64,000 nt of DNA, taken from NCBI GenBank assembly GCA_958450365.1, contig CAUEEP010000926.1, positions 186,001 through 250,000 of the forward strand, written 5' to 3'. This document shows, one piece after another, positions 1 to 9,675 of the stretch. The position numbers were made by a program, and so were the translations under genes. Position 1 is the first letter of the stretch. Every line of letters starts with the position of its first letter. The notes beneath the pieces are model-generated. The model did no database searches. It was given only the letters and a program-made list of their open reading frames with translations, and was not told where the DNA came from. The stretch comes from Mesorhabditis belari. Its lineage: Eukaryota > Nematoda > Chromadorea > Rhabditida > Rhabditidae.

Positions 1-379
1 GTGAAACAATAATACGCCAAAAGGATCAATTCTTTCTCTCGTCGTAACTCTTTTCGATAAACGATCAATAATGATAATAAAAGGTTTGCAGTAGCTGTTG
101 AAGCACCTGAATTCGTTTCGTTCAGCGCTCAGCGCTCACTCAAAAGTTTTGTACACCAGAAAGGATGCTTTTAACAAAGCTTCATCGAAAAAGGATGCTT
201 TTAACAACAAAAAGGGTGCTTTTAACTTCAACGAACTTAATGCTCTCAAATTCTTTCATTAAACTTGAACTATTCTTTTTCTTTTACTCGGATAAAGTTT
301 TAAAAGTTTATCGTCGTTTATCGGCTAAATCATCAAAAATGGAAACATTTCTTTTCTAGTGCACTCAAAGCGCTCTCTT

Positions 380-442
380 GCAACAACAACAACAAACAAA
401 CAACAACAACAACAACAAACAACAACAACAAAACAACAAACG
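380..442. repeat. CAA repeat
   Basis: An imperfect CAACAACAAACAACAAC run. Nearby (162-230) are three copies of an AAAGGATGCTTTTAAC-type unit. Confidence 0.85.
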
Positions 443-729
443 CGTTTCATTATGCCAGAAAGAGTGTTTTTTTCATTTTTAAGCACAAAGCAAACTTCCA
501 GAAAACAATAGAGATTATTTAAGTAGTTAAAAACTACAAATGACACTTAAAACTTACAATTTCCCAACTGAAATCCAAGTGAGATAATCGAGAACGAGTC
601 GGACATTGTTGAATGGAAAAGAATTATATTTTTCTCAAATATATCGCTCAAAAAAGTCTAAAAGTCTAAAATAAACTCAAAAATTGAATGAAATTAAATG
701 AAACTGAATGAAATTAAATAAACAAAGTC

Positions 730-1212
730 GGGAGTGCGACAAATGCGACCTTTTTTTTGCGCACCCGGACATTTGCGCACCTTTTTTCCGCACCTTGCCC
801 ATTAGCGCACCTTTTTTCCCGTTTTAAAAAAGCTCTAAAAAGCTAATATTAACCAATTTCTATTCCAAAAGTTGTTTTTCTAGGTAATTTGAGGGCGTAG
901 AATCGAAATTTTGGCATATCAGAGCGTGTGGAAGCGAACGGACAGAGTTATACGAAGAGAAAAATAAACAATTTTCTGTAATTTGATTTGATCAATTTGA
1001 TCTAGCCGTTTTGTCTTTCAAATTGGTTCCACACGCTCTGATATGCCAAAATTTCGATTCTACGCCCTAAAATTACCTAGAAAAACAACTTTTGGAATAG
1101 AAATTGGTCAATATTAGCTTTTAGAGCTTTTTTAAAACGGGAAAAAGGTGCGCTAATGGGCTAATTGCGGAAAAAAAGGTGCGCAAAAAAAGGTCGCATT
1201 TGTCCCACTCCC
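730..1212. mobile_element. Family A foldback element, copy 1 (Merlin-like ends)
   Basis: A 483-bp element that is almost a perfect palindrome, with ends GGGAGTG...CACTCCC. It is flanked by an exact 8-bp duplication, ACAAAGTC, at 722-729 and 1213-1220. The arms contain GCGCACCTTTTTT blocks. Ends starting GGG/GGAG with 8-bp target duplications are characteristic of Merlin elements; hAT also makes 8-bp duplications but has different ends. No coding capacity. Confidence 0.85.
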
Positions 1213-1321
1213 ACAAAGTCTAAAAAATGCAAAGCAATCAAAAAAAAAACGAAAGAACGAAAGAATCTTGTGGTAGAAATGAATCCGGAAGAGAAAAGAT
1301 GAGTTAATACTTGGAAACAAA

Positions 1322-1528
1322 GACATATAAAGTCAAAGTGTCAAAATGAATTTCGAAAAAATGATGAATGAAAAGAGAAAAATGGGAATGAGTTTAAGCA
1401 TTGTAGCAATATGTTATATGCGGTTATGATTATCTGATTCGCTTCTATTCGCCCCTGAATGAATAAAGCATATATATATAAAGTGTCTAAATGAATTTCG
1501 AAAAAATGATGAATGAAAAAAGAAAAAA
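1322..1528. repeat. Direct repeat of about 55 bp around a 90-bp spacer
   Basis: TATAAAG...GTGTC.AAATGAATTTCG to GATGAATGAAAA occurs at 1324-1382 and 1473-1528. The spacer has no recognisable element. Confidence 0.7.
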
Positions 1529-2252
1529 AAGGAAATGTGTTTTTGTAAGTGATCCCGAGAATTCTCCGCGAAAATAGGCGAAATCAAATTGCCGAAGAAT
1601 GACTTTTTTTCGGCTGTTTCTAATAAAATTTCCGATTTCATCAAACCGTGAAACTTTTCGGCGATTTATTTTAAAGTTAATTGGTGTTTAGGTCAGAAAT
1701 TCTCTTGTGATTTCGAAATATTTATTTATCTGTACATTAATTATCGGGTAATGAGCGAAAACGTAAACGCCGAGCCTTTCGTTGGCACGTTTCCCGTTGG
1801 AGAAGTCTCCAGAGACTTGAGAGATCGTTTTGCTGAAAAAAAAGCCTTTATCAAAGATGATTTTCCAAGAAGCTAGACTGTTTTCGATTTCTTTTTAAAT
1901 TCAATTATTAAATATTGAAAGAATTAGAATTAAAAATGAGTTTTTAGCTTTTTTAGAAACTTTGATTGGTTTAAAAAAGGATAGACTTTTAGCCTACTCA
2001 AAATCAATTTAATTTTTTCTTATAAATCAAAATACAAATACACTAGATAGTAGAGTGTGTTCCTCACCAGTAATGCGTTTTTTAAAACGCACACTTGGAA
2101 AAAAATTACCGTACTTTTAGCAAAAATTATTGCAAAAAAAAAAATTGACGAGCCCCGCGTTATATACGATACTTTTTAAAGGTACTCATCCGTTTATTTG
2201 GTGGGGAAATTCCCTTCCAATGTAAAAATTGATTTTTTTTTTGAAAAACCTG

Positions 2253-2725
2253 GGGAGTAGGACAAATGCGACCTTTTTTTTGCGCACCCGGACATTTGCG
2301 CACCTTTTTTTCCGCACTTAGCCCATTAGCGCACCTTTTTTCCCGTTTTAAAAAAGCTCTAAAAGCTAATATTGACCAATTTCTATTCCAAAAGTTGTTT
2401 TTCTAGGTAATTTGAGGGCGTAGAATCGAAATTTTGGCATATCAGAGCTTGTGGAAGCGAACGGACGGAGTTATACAAAGAGAAAAATCAACAATTTTCT
2501 GTAATTTGACCTAGCTGTCTTTCAAATTGGTTCCACACGCTCTGTTATGTCAAAATTTGAATTCGACACCCTAAAATTACCTAGAAAAACAAGTTTTGGA
2601 ATAGAAATTGGTCAATATTAGCTTTTTTAAAACGGGAAAAAAGGTGCGCTAATGGGCTAAGTGCGGAAAAAAAGGTGCGCAAATGTCCGGGTGCGCAAAA
2701 AAAAGGTCGCATTTGTCCCACTCCC
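2253..2725. mobile_element. Family A foldback element, copy 2
   Basis: A 473-bp palindromic copy close to the one at 730, flanked by the 8-bp duplication AAAACCTG at 2245-2252 and 2726-2733. Its intact centre (GACCTAGCTG) is the unoccupied site matching the point where family B inserted in the copy at 54.6 kb. Confidence 0.85.
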
Positions 2726-2866
2726 AAAACCTGCGCAAAAAATTGCTTTTATATTTTTTTTCGCGCAGGCGCACTTTTTAGAAAACGCATTACTCGAGTA
2801 AAAAATTACTCATGCAAATTTACTCGAGTAATTACTTACTCGCGAGGAACACACTCTATACTAGAT

Positions 2867-3530
2867 AGGGTACGTTTGAAGTTTTGGTACTTGTCGGTGA
2901 TACATTCATGGTTAATTTTGTGGGAAATTTAAAAATAGAATTATATTTTCAGATATGAATAGGACAATTTATCTGTGCGGGCGGTTAGCTGGTAAAGAAA
3001 ATAATGAGCAAGGGATATTAACAAATAGTATTCAAATTCAAAAATAGTATGCTTTTATTTTTCTTTCTACAGAGTGTCCCAAAATAATGGAGCGGAAATC
3101 CGAAAGAATTATTGGTACTTGTCGGTGATAACGGGAAAAGCTAGCACTCCAAAAACAACACCCTAATAGGTTTTCGGGGTCGTGGAGTTCCCCGTTGAGG
3201 TCAGGTTTCTTCTACGGGCAACGGAAACAGTAGTATTGTGTACTCCGACCGTAGATCTCAGCCCCCAGTGCACCGATTTTCATGGTTAATGTATCATTTT
3301 GTAGGAAATTTAAAACTAGAATTATATTTTCATGGGTGATATATTTTTCGATATGGATAGGACAATTTATCCGTGCGGCCGCGTAGTCCCTGCCAATAAT
3401 GAGCAAGGGATACCAACACATCGTATTCAAACTAATAGTATGCTTTGTTTTTCTTTCTACAGGATGCCCCAAAATAATGGAGCGGAAATTCGAAAGAATT
3501 ATTGGTACTTGTCGGTGATTGTCATCCACA
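2867..3530. repeat. F sequences, P-Q-Q arrangement with splice-like signals
   Basis: Two copies of the Q segment (about 2905 and 3281 onward), the first preceded by P (AGGGTACGTTTGAAG...GGTGATA). Each contains TTTTCAG or TTTCATG, a short open stretch such as MDRTIYPCGRVVPANNEQGI, then TTTCTACAG and a second open stretch. This looks like a captured two-exon gene fragment carried in repeats. Confidence 0.55.
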
Positions 3531-4014
3531 AAGACTCATCTCGGTTAAGCATCCCCAACCGAGTCTTCTTCTCGGTTATCGATTTTCGTTCGACTGATCG
3601 ACTGATCACTTCAGACGAGCACTCTACTTTCACTGAACATAATCACCGCTCAAAAGTTGTCAGCTTCTTGCTTGACCGAGTTGAGTCTCTGTGGATTTAT
3701 AACCCACAAGTATCGAAGCTTTTGAGCACAAAGTACATCTACAAGTATAGCATTCAAAAAAACTTACAAAGCAGTGCGCTGAAATGACTGAAGTTTCAAC
3801 TTTTCCCTCGTGATTGCACTGAAGATGGAAGTGCTGAAAAGGTTAAAAATTCAGAAAATTGAATGATTTTTCACATTAGACTTGTAGTCCTTGTAAACGC
3901 ACCCTTTCTAGTGCACTTAATTCCCCTTTTTCCTAGACAAAGCTGTTGCGAAAAAAGTGAGGATTTGCATCAGAAAGGGTGAGTTAACTCCCTCTCGAGT
4001 AAGGGAGATCAACA

Positions 4015-4231
4015 GCTTTGTGGTGTAATGGTTAGCACAGCGTTTCACTAATACGGTTCCAATACGGTTCTTGTTTTGATCTAATACGATTCCAATACGG
4101 CTCCAATACGGTTCCTGTTTTGATCTAATACGGTTCCAATACGGTTCCAATACGGTTCCTGTTTTGATCTAATACGGTTCCAATACGGTTCCTATTTTGC
4201 CGAAGGTCGCGGGTTCGAGTCCCTGCAGCGC
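4015..4231 (+). other. tRNA-like sequence split by a 12-bp satellite
   Basis: The 5' part GCTTTGTGGTGTAATGGTTA then GCACAGCGTTTCACTA has a good A box. The 3' part CCGAAGGTCGCGGGTTCGAG then TCCCTGC has a consensus B box. Between them, in the anticodon arm, lie about 150 bp of GGTTCCAATACG repeats and a TTTTGATCTAATACG variant. Joining the two parts would give a normal-length tRNA-like body with a possible CAC anticodon, but the T stem is imperfect. Best read as a tRNA pseudogene or tRNA-derived repeat invaded by satellite. Confidence 0.5.
4046..4200. repeat. 12-bp satellite GGTTCCAATACG inside a tRNA-like sequence
   Basis: Tandem GGTTCCAATACG units alternate with a TTTTGATCTAATACG variant. 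The same satellite forms an array at 42.36-42.80 kb and short pieces at 61.0 kb. Confidence 0.85.
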
Positions 4232-4352
4232 AGAAGTTTTTGATCTTCCCTAGTTCCAACTGTGTTAAACTTTTGAACTGCATAAAATATTGCTCCAAGG
4301 ATTTCAAACTCAAATTTGAAACAGAACGCTCAGAAACAGAACTTCCACTCAC

Positions 4353-7300
4353 ATTTCTCGTGCGATGCTCCGGGCAATTTATCGCGAAAATGTTCGCCGA
4401 ATTTCGGATCGAAACTCCAGCCGATTGAGCCAAAATGCCCGTATAGAAAATGTCCTCAATGAAGATTGGCTGAAAAAATCGACTTTAAATTATCAATAAT
4501 ATTGTAAACTTGATGAAATCGAGTTTGCGTAACGATTTCTCGTAGTGATTTCATCGAGATCATATAGCTAGGACCGCTACAGTACTCGGGAAAAGTCTCA
4601 TCTTTGTAGTTATCGCTTGAGATGTACCTGAACAAAGTTTTCTACAGTTTAAAATGCTTGAGTTTTAAGTTTACAAGTTCCCATAGTTTTTTTTCGCTTA
4701 CCATTTATCGACTGGGTTCCGTTTCACGCGTTTTGGCGGCGTCAACTGACAAAAAATCCCGTCCTCTTCGGTGTTGATGGCGATTTGCGTGAAAAGACGA
4801 TCTAAATTCACCACAGTGTCCAAGCCATCGATCTGAATGAAAAAAAAAGATCTTGATAAAGTTCTGAAAAGTTTAACTAAACGAAAAGTCCACAGCCGGA
4901 CTCGAACCCAGCCCACTGCTCGGTCGAGAAAGCTTTGAACAACACAGGGTACTGGCAGGGTTAAAAGATGTCTCCTGAGTCTTGTTTCCCAAGATTAGAA
5001 AGCTTTGAACAACACACCAACCACTACACCATAGAAGGCCTGGTGGCTGTCTCAAAAAGTGCCCAAAAAGAAGAGCTTGTACTGGTTGGCCAATTGTACT
5101 GGCAGGGTTAAAAGATGTCTCCTGAGTCTTGTTTTCCAAGATTACTGTAGCTAGGTGCTATCGTACCTTTGGCAGGTGTTATTTGGTGCTATAAGTAAAC
5201 TGCCAGGGTTACTGTTCTACCGTAACCCTTATAGATGTGGTTACTGTAGTTTCAACAGATTGTTCTCGCAAGAACAACATGTTTCCTCAAAAAGGAAACA
5301 AAAACAACCGGGATACACATATGGCAATTCATTTCAACGCTTTTGCAGCTTCTTTAGAGTCATTGTTGTGGCAATGAATAACAATTCTTGAATAACAATT
5401 AACAAAACAATGAATAACAAGTGCCCCGGTTTTTTTGTGGCGCCCTGGGGGGGGCCCCCGGGGGGCCAAGGGGGGGGGTGCTCATAAATCAGCTTGTTTT
5501 TCGAAACGATTTTTGAGTTTTATGTTCCTCAAACATGTTCCTCAAAAGTTGCAATAAAAATCAGCACAGCTACAGCAAAGCAAAGCTAGCAAAGCAAAGC
5601 TAACAAAGCAAAGCTAACAAAGCAAAGCTAGCAAAGCAAAGCTAGCAAAGCAAAGCTAACAAAGCAAAGCTAGCAAAGCCAAGCTAGCAAAGCAAAGCTA
5701 GCAAAGCCAGCAAAGCTACAGCATTACTAGCAAGGATAGTAATCTTGGTAGTACTTGGCAGGGATACTGTAGCTAACTGCTACAGTATAATTGGGTAAGA
5801 TTAATGTAGCATCTACTATAGTAATCCAACCCAACTATAGACCACTTTTGTCTTTGAAGTTTCACAAAATTCTCAACAAACCTTTAACACAAAGCCATTC
5901 CTTTGAGAATCGAGAATCCATTTGTAGGCGATCAGCTCCTAGATTTATTGGATATCTCAAAAATTCGATAAGATTTTAAGGCAACAATTTAAGGTTAAAG
6001 CTAACTAAAACAAGAAGCTTATTACCCAAAAGATCAAGCAAAATAGTAATAAAGTTTATGCTTTGACCTCAACTGGACTTCACTCATCGCTTCAGAAAGA
6101 CATCAACAGCTTTTGTATATGTCGTAGCCGTTTACGAAATTCAGCCGCTAACGAATGATTCGTTAGCGGCTGGATTTCACGGCCGACAATGTCGGCCGCA
6201 ACGAGAGGGCCGACACCAACAAAAGCACCACAAAAAAGCATAAACAAATTTAAATGAATTTGAAATTAGCCAGGAGAAAGACCCCAAAGTAGGCAAAAGC
6301 CCGAAATGGCAAAAAATTCTACCAGCCAAAAAAAGCCAATAGCCATTTTGTAGCCAATTGGTAGTCAAAGTAAAGCAACAAAACAATTTCGTTTAAAGTA
6401 GGAGAAAGAGGGCGAGGAACAAACAGGGCAATCCAAAGTGAAAACAGCGACCGAGTCAACTGAGTCGTTCCTCGCCCCTTCCTCCAGCTTTGAAAAACAA
6501 AAGTTCAATGTAGCTTACTTAGGCTACATCAAAGGCACAAAAGGCTATTAGGCAAGCTTTGGCTGGTCCCCTTTGAACCATTGGGGAGTGAAGCGGCTAC
6601 GACATATATACAGTCATGTACAAAAGTCTTTTAACGTTGGTTTTTAGAAGTTTGTTCTTTGTATACTTTTGTCCATGACTGCAAAAATCTCGTTTCGTTT
6701 TCTCGAATTTTTTTTTATTTTATTGACAATCTTTAAATAAGTTTAATAACTAAATTTAACTAACTTTAAACTTAAACTTTAAGTTATTTAGTTAACTTTG
6801 AGGCACTTTGACCTCGCTTCTTCTTTTTCAACTGTATTCTGAGCCATTGAGGTCACGATATCAACATTCCAAACGATCATCAAACCCATCAAATCGCTGT
6901 TTTTCGGGTCTAACTTAAAACTCGAATTTCTCGGCGCTCAGTTGCCCAATTGAAATCGTTTTGGTGTCATTAGTTTTGTCATTTCTTCGTCTCTCGATTG
7001 ATACAAAAAATCATTTCAATCGGGGCAACGAGAGAGAAATCACAAGTAAAAATAGTTGCAATAATTTTGGGATATCCTATATGAATTGTCGTTTCAATAG
7101 CTTACTTTATACAATAAATTTCGGTATTCTTCTTTGACGGAAACTTGTAAAACATCGTGATCGGAGTCGGTGAGTGAATGATCAGAGGAGCCGACCACAA
7201 AAATCACTTGAATCAATCCGTGCTAAAGTCACTTTTTGAAAGTTTTCACTATTCCTCACAATTAATGCATTTTCTAAGAAGTGGGTGATTTGGAAAACTA

Positions 7301-8244
7301 CCGTAAACCGATGTTTGCCCGTTCTGCTCATTCCTATTCAATTTACGGGAGTGGCTACTTTACGCCAAATCTTCTTGCGCAACTCGCTATAACTTTCTTC
7401 TAAGTGGGCCAATCTTTATGATTTTGGTGTCATTTTGTAAATCTCAATAAGTGCAACAAAATGACACCAAAATTATAAAGATTGGCCCATTTAGAAGAAA
7501 GTTATTGATCAGAAGAGTCGGAAGGAAGATGGTCCTGACCTAGATGAGTCATAACTTTCTTCTAAGTGGGCCAATCTTTATGATTTTGGTGTTATTTTAT
7601 AGATCTCAATAAGTGCAACAAAATGACACCAAAATGATAAAGATTGGCCCACTCAGAAGGAAGTTATGGCGAGTTGCGCAAAAAATTTGGCGCAAAGTAG
7701 CCACCGCCCAATTTACAATTAGATACAATTGATGGAAGATCATTGAAGAGTATTACGCAAAATCTAATGGAAGGATTACGGTACCCAAGCAGTTTTGCAT
7801 CCGTTTGTTGCAGTTGTTGATTGAACTTTGATTAAATAGCAGAATCTACTCGACTCTCGTTTTAACGATTAGCTCGAGGCGAAGAATTTCGATTTAACGA
7901 TTCCAGAAAGTGCCCCGAATTTCTTGCGTAGCTGCCCTGAGTCAGGGCCCCTGACGGCCAACGATTGTGTTTGGCTGGGCAGTTGCGCAGAAAGCAAGGG
8001 GGTATTTTAGAATTTAGAAAATTTTTATATCGAGAGTCGACTGTATGTAATCAAAATTTCTCTGATAAGAACTTAAAAGCATGACTTTTCGTAGCGAATT
8101 TGTGTTACCTTTAAATATTTGGACGCCCCGGGACTGGCCCACGTTGATCGGACGGCTTCTCGGACCGCTTGATCACTATCCGATAGCATCACAAACACGG
8201 TGAGCATCACCGAATCGTATGCTACCGGTTGTCGAACGATAAAG
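4353..8244 (-). CDS. GT31-type beta-1,3-glycosyltransferase-like gene, copy 1 (5' end not resolved)
   Basis: Six exons can be chained in phase on the minus strand: about 8244-8109, 7222-7106, 6914-6797, 4832-4702, 4627-4510 and 4469-4353. In order they give the GT31 landmarks: REAVRSTW (the R-x-x-[IV]-R-x-T-W block), FVVGSSDH, EEYRNLLYK, an LMGLMIVW block, CLK joined to IDGLDTVVNLDRL at the DXD position, RNPVDKW, EYCSGPSYMIS, and IEDIFYTGILA. GT31 enzymes are Golgi type II membrane proteins that add beta-1,3-linked sugars from a UDP-sugar. The usual DDD metal site reads D-G-L-D here. A possible signal-anchor exon (MITALLLDLFFLDF, about 8790-8749, followed by GTAAGC) could be the 5' end, but its phase was not proved. 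The intron from 6797 to 4832 is full of repeats and a tRNA-like sequence. A strong GTGAGT donor at 4352 implies one more exon; the only open continuation runs into tRNA-like and satellite sequence. Confidence 0.72.
4892..5035 (-). other. tRNA-like sequence with a locally copied insert
   Basis: On the minus strand, TATGGTGTAGTGGTTGGTG (A box) is followed by a 19-bp segment (5015-4997), a 51-bp insert (4996-4946), the same 19 bp again (4945-4927), then CTCGACCGAG and GGGTTCGAGTCCGGC (B box). Removing the insert and one 19-bp copy leaves a tRNA-length sequence. The insert matches 5097-5144, about 150 bp away. It lies in the large intron of GT31 copy 1. Confidence 0.5.
5436..5482. other. G-rich island
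   Basis: Runs of eight, six and nine G with C runs between, in otherwise AT-rich DNA. It could form a strong hairpin or a G-quadruplex. Confidence 0.7.
5570..5715. repeat. 14-bp tandem repeat AAAGCAAAGCTAGC
   Basis: About ten units alternate between GCTAGC and GCTAAC endings, in the large intron of GT31 copy 1. Confidence 0.9.
6117..6609. mobile_element. Foldback element O
   Basis: Ends TATGTCGTAGCCG and CGGCTACGACATA lie about 490 bp apart in the large intron of GT31 copy 1. Just inside the left end, a 19-bp perfect hairpin (CAGCCGCTAACGAAT and inverse) is followed by a GGCCGAC-type hairpin. Confidence 0.6.
6611..6681. mobile_element. Very short Tc1-like foldback P
   Basis: CAGTCATGTACAAAAGT at one end and ACTTTTGTCCATGACTG at the other, 71 bp in all. 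The end is of Tc1 type. It abuts element O. Confidence 0.55.
7347..7707. mobile_element. Family H foldback element with 8-bp target duplication
   Basis: A 361-bp element with ends GGGAGTGGCTACTTT and AAAGTAGCCACCGCC, flanked by CAATTTAC at 7339-7346 and 7708-7715. It contains two successive hairpins built from GTGGGCCAATCTTTATGA and its inverse. It shares the terminal GGGAGTGG and 8-bp duplication with family A. It lies in an intron of GT31 copy 1. Confidence 0.85.
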
Positions 8245-8438
8245 CTGAAAATGCGAAATGATATGGGATCGAAATTTTCCCTTAAACACACTCGTCATAT
8301 TTTCTCAGAATCCCCTCATACAAATGAGTCGTTTCAGATGAGTTTATTGGAGTGAATTTTTCTGAAATTTTGCATATTAAATAGGAAATTAGTAAACGAA
8401 ATACTTTAGTAGAAAAGCCTTTAAGTTTCACTTTTTAA

Positions 8439-8587
8439 CACGTTGACGACAATGGCGTTTTTGCACAAACAATCGCATGGGACAACGTTGTTTTTTTCGA
8501 CAAAAAATGTCACCTGACATCAGGTGACAATGTCCCAGGCGAACGAATATGTGTCAGACAGCATCAGGTGACAATGTCGTCAACGTG
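8439..8587. mobile_element. Family L element, piggyBac-like (TTAA target)
   Basis: A 149-bp sequence with ends CACGTTGACGACAATG and the inverse, flanked on both sides by TTAA. TTAA duplications with C-starting ends are typical of piggyBac elements. Internal direct repeats CATCAGGTGACAATGTC. Located upstream of GT31 copy 1. Confidence 0.75.
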
Positions 8588-8748
8588 TTAAAAAGATTTT
8601 CAATTAAAGCCTAAAATCCTCTCAAATAATCCTTTTTCTAAAAACGTATTCATTTTTAAAAACGTCTTAAAAACCACGATAATCTTGCCTCTCGATAATC
8701 TGAACGCTAGGCCATATCCCAGAAAAATTGTCTTTAGAATAGCGCTTA

Positions 8749-8790
8749 CAAAATCAAGAAAAAAGAGGTCAAGGAGTAGAGCAGTTATCA
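8749..8790 (-). other. Possible signal-anchor first exon of GT31 copy 1
   Basis: An ATG at about 8790 opens a short hydrophobic stretch, MITALLLDLFFLDF, that ends at a GTAAGC donor-like site. GT31 proteins begin with such an N-terminal anchor, and the next certain exon (8244) has no start of its own. The splice phase to that exon was not confirmed, so this is a candidate only. Confidence 0.25.
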
Positions 8791-9675
8791 TATAAACTAT
8801 AAGATAAGATTAGTTATAGTTTTCAAAGTGGATATGTTTCAGGAAACGTCTAAACCTTCAATCGTTTAGCCAAGGTAAAACTCACTTGCACAATAAAGTA
8901 TCAACTGTGCGGCAAGCACCCAAAAAAGCAGCGACACTCGTTTGTAGAAGCGAATATTTGCAGTTTAAAAGGTGTTTAGTTAACGAAAAATCGGTGAGAA
9001 GAAATTCTTCTCATAGCACGAAAAACGATTGAGCGAAACTTTTCAAGCCGTTTATATATTGTGAATTAAAGCACTTCCACCCTTTTCAAACGTATTAAAA
9101 AGATATTGATGATTGGCTGGGGGAGAAAATATCCATTGAAAAGGTTTATTTTAGACTGCGCTTTCAAAAGGACATTAGGTGACGTTGAGGAGACAGTTCG
9201 AAAAGAAAAAGTGCGAATTTTATGTTCACGTCTAAATGTAGACATGTGGTTATTCGGTCGGTGTTGTTATCGATACCATATGCCAGCAAATTTATTATTA
9301 TGACGCTTCAATAACAAAAATAATAACAAATATGTTTAAGCTTTACCCAGCGAGAAACTGTTTCTATTTTCGAAATTTCAATATGTGAAACATCGCTCAT
9401 TGTTCTCGAGACCACAAAAACGTGTTTGCCCATTGTTACGTGAAACATTCTAACCCACTTTTGGTGTTTTGCCACAATCTATGCACATTTATTAATCCCT
9501 ATGTACATCTATAAAACCTGAAAAGACAACCTTATGAGAAATTACCTGAATACGCTATTTACACTATCACAAGAAGAAAACTTACAAAAAACAAATTTGA
9601 GCAAGATCACAACGTAAATACTTATTACACTATGCAAAAAAATTAAGATTACCCGCCTAAAATTAAAGATTTAAA

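Noticed and set aside
3212..3787. Overlapping plus and minus open frames of 105-151 codons
   Set aside because: Both lie over the F repeat and its flank. The plus frame crosses splice-like sites and joins repeat to unrelated sequence, so it is unlikely to be one protein.
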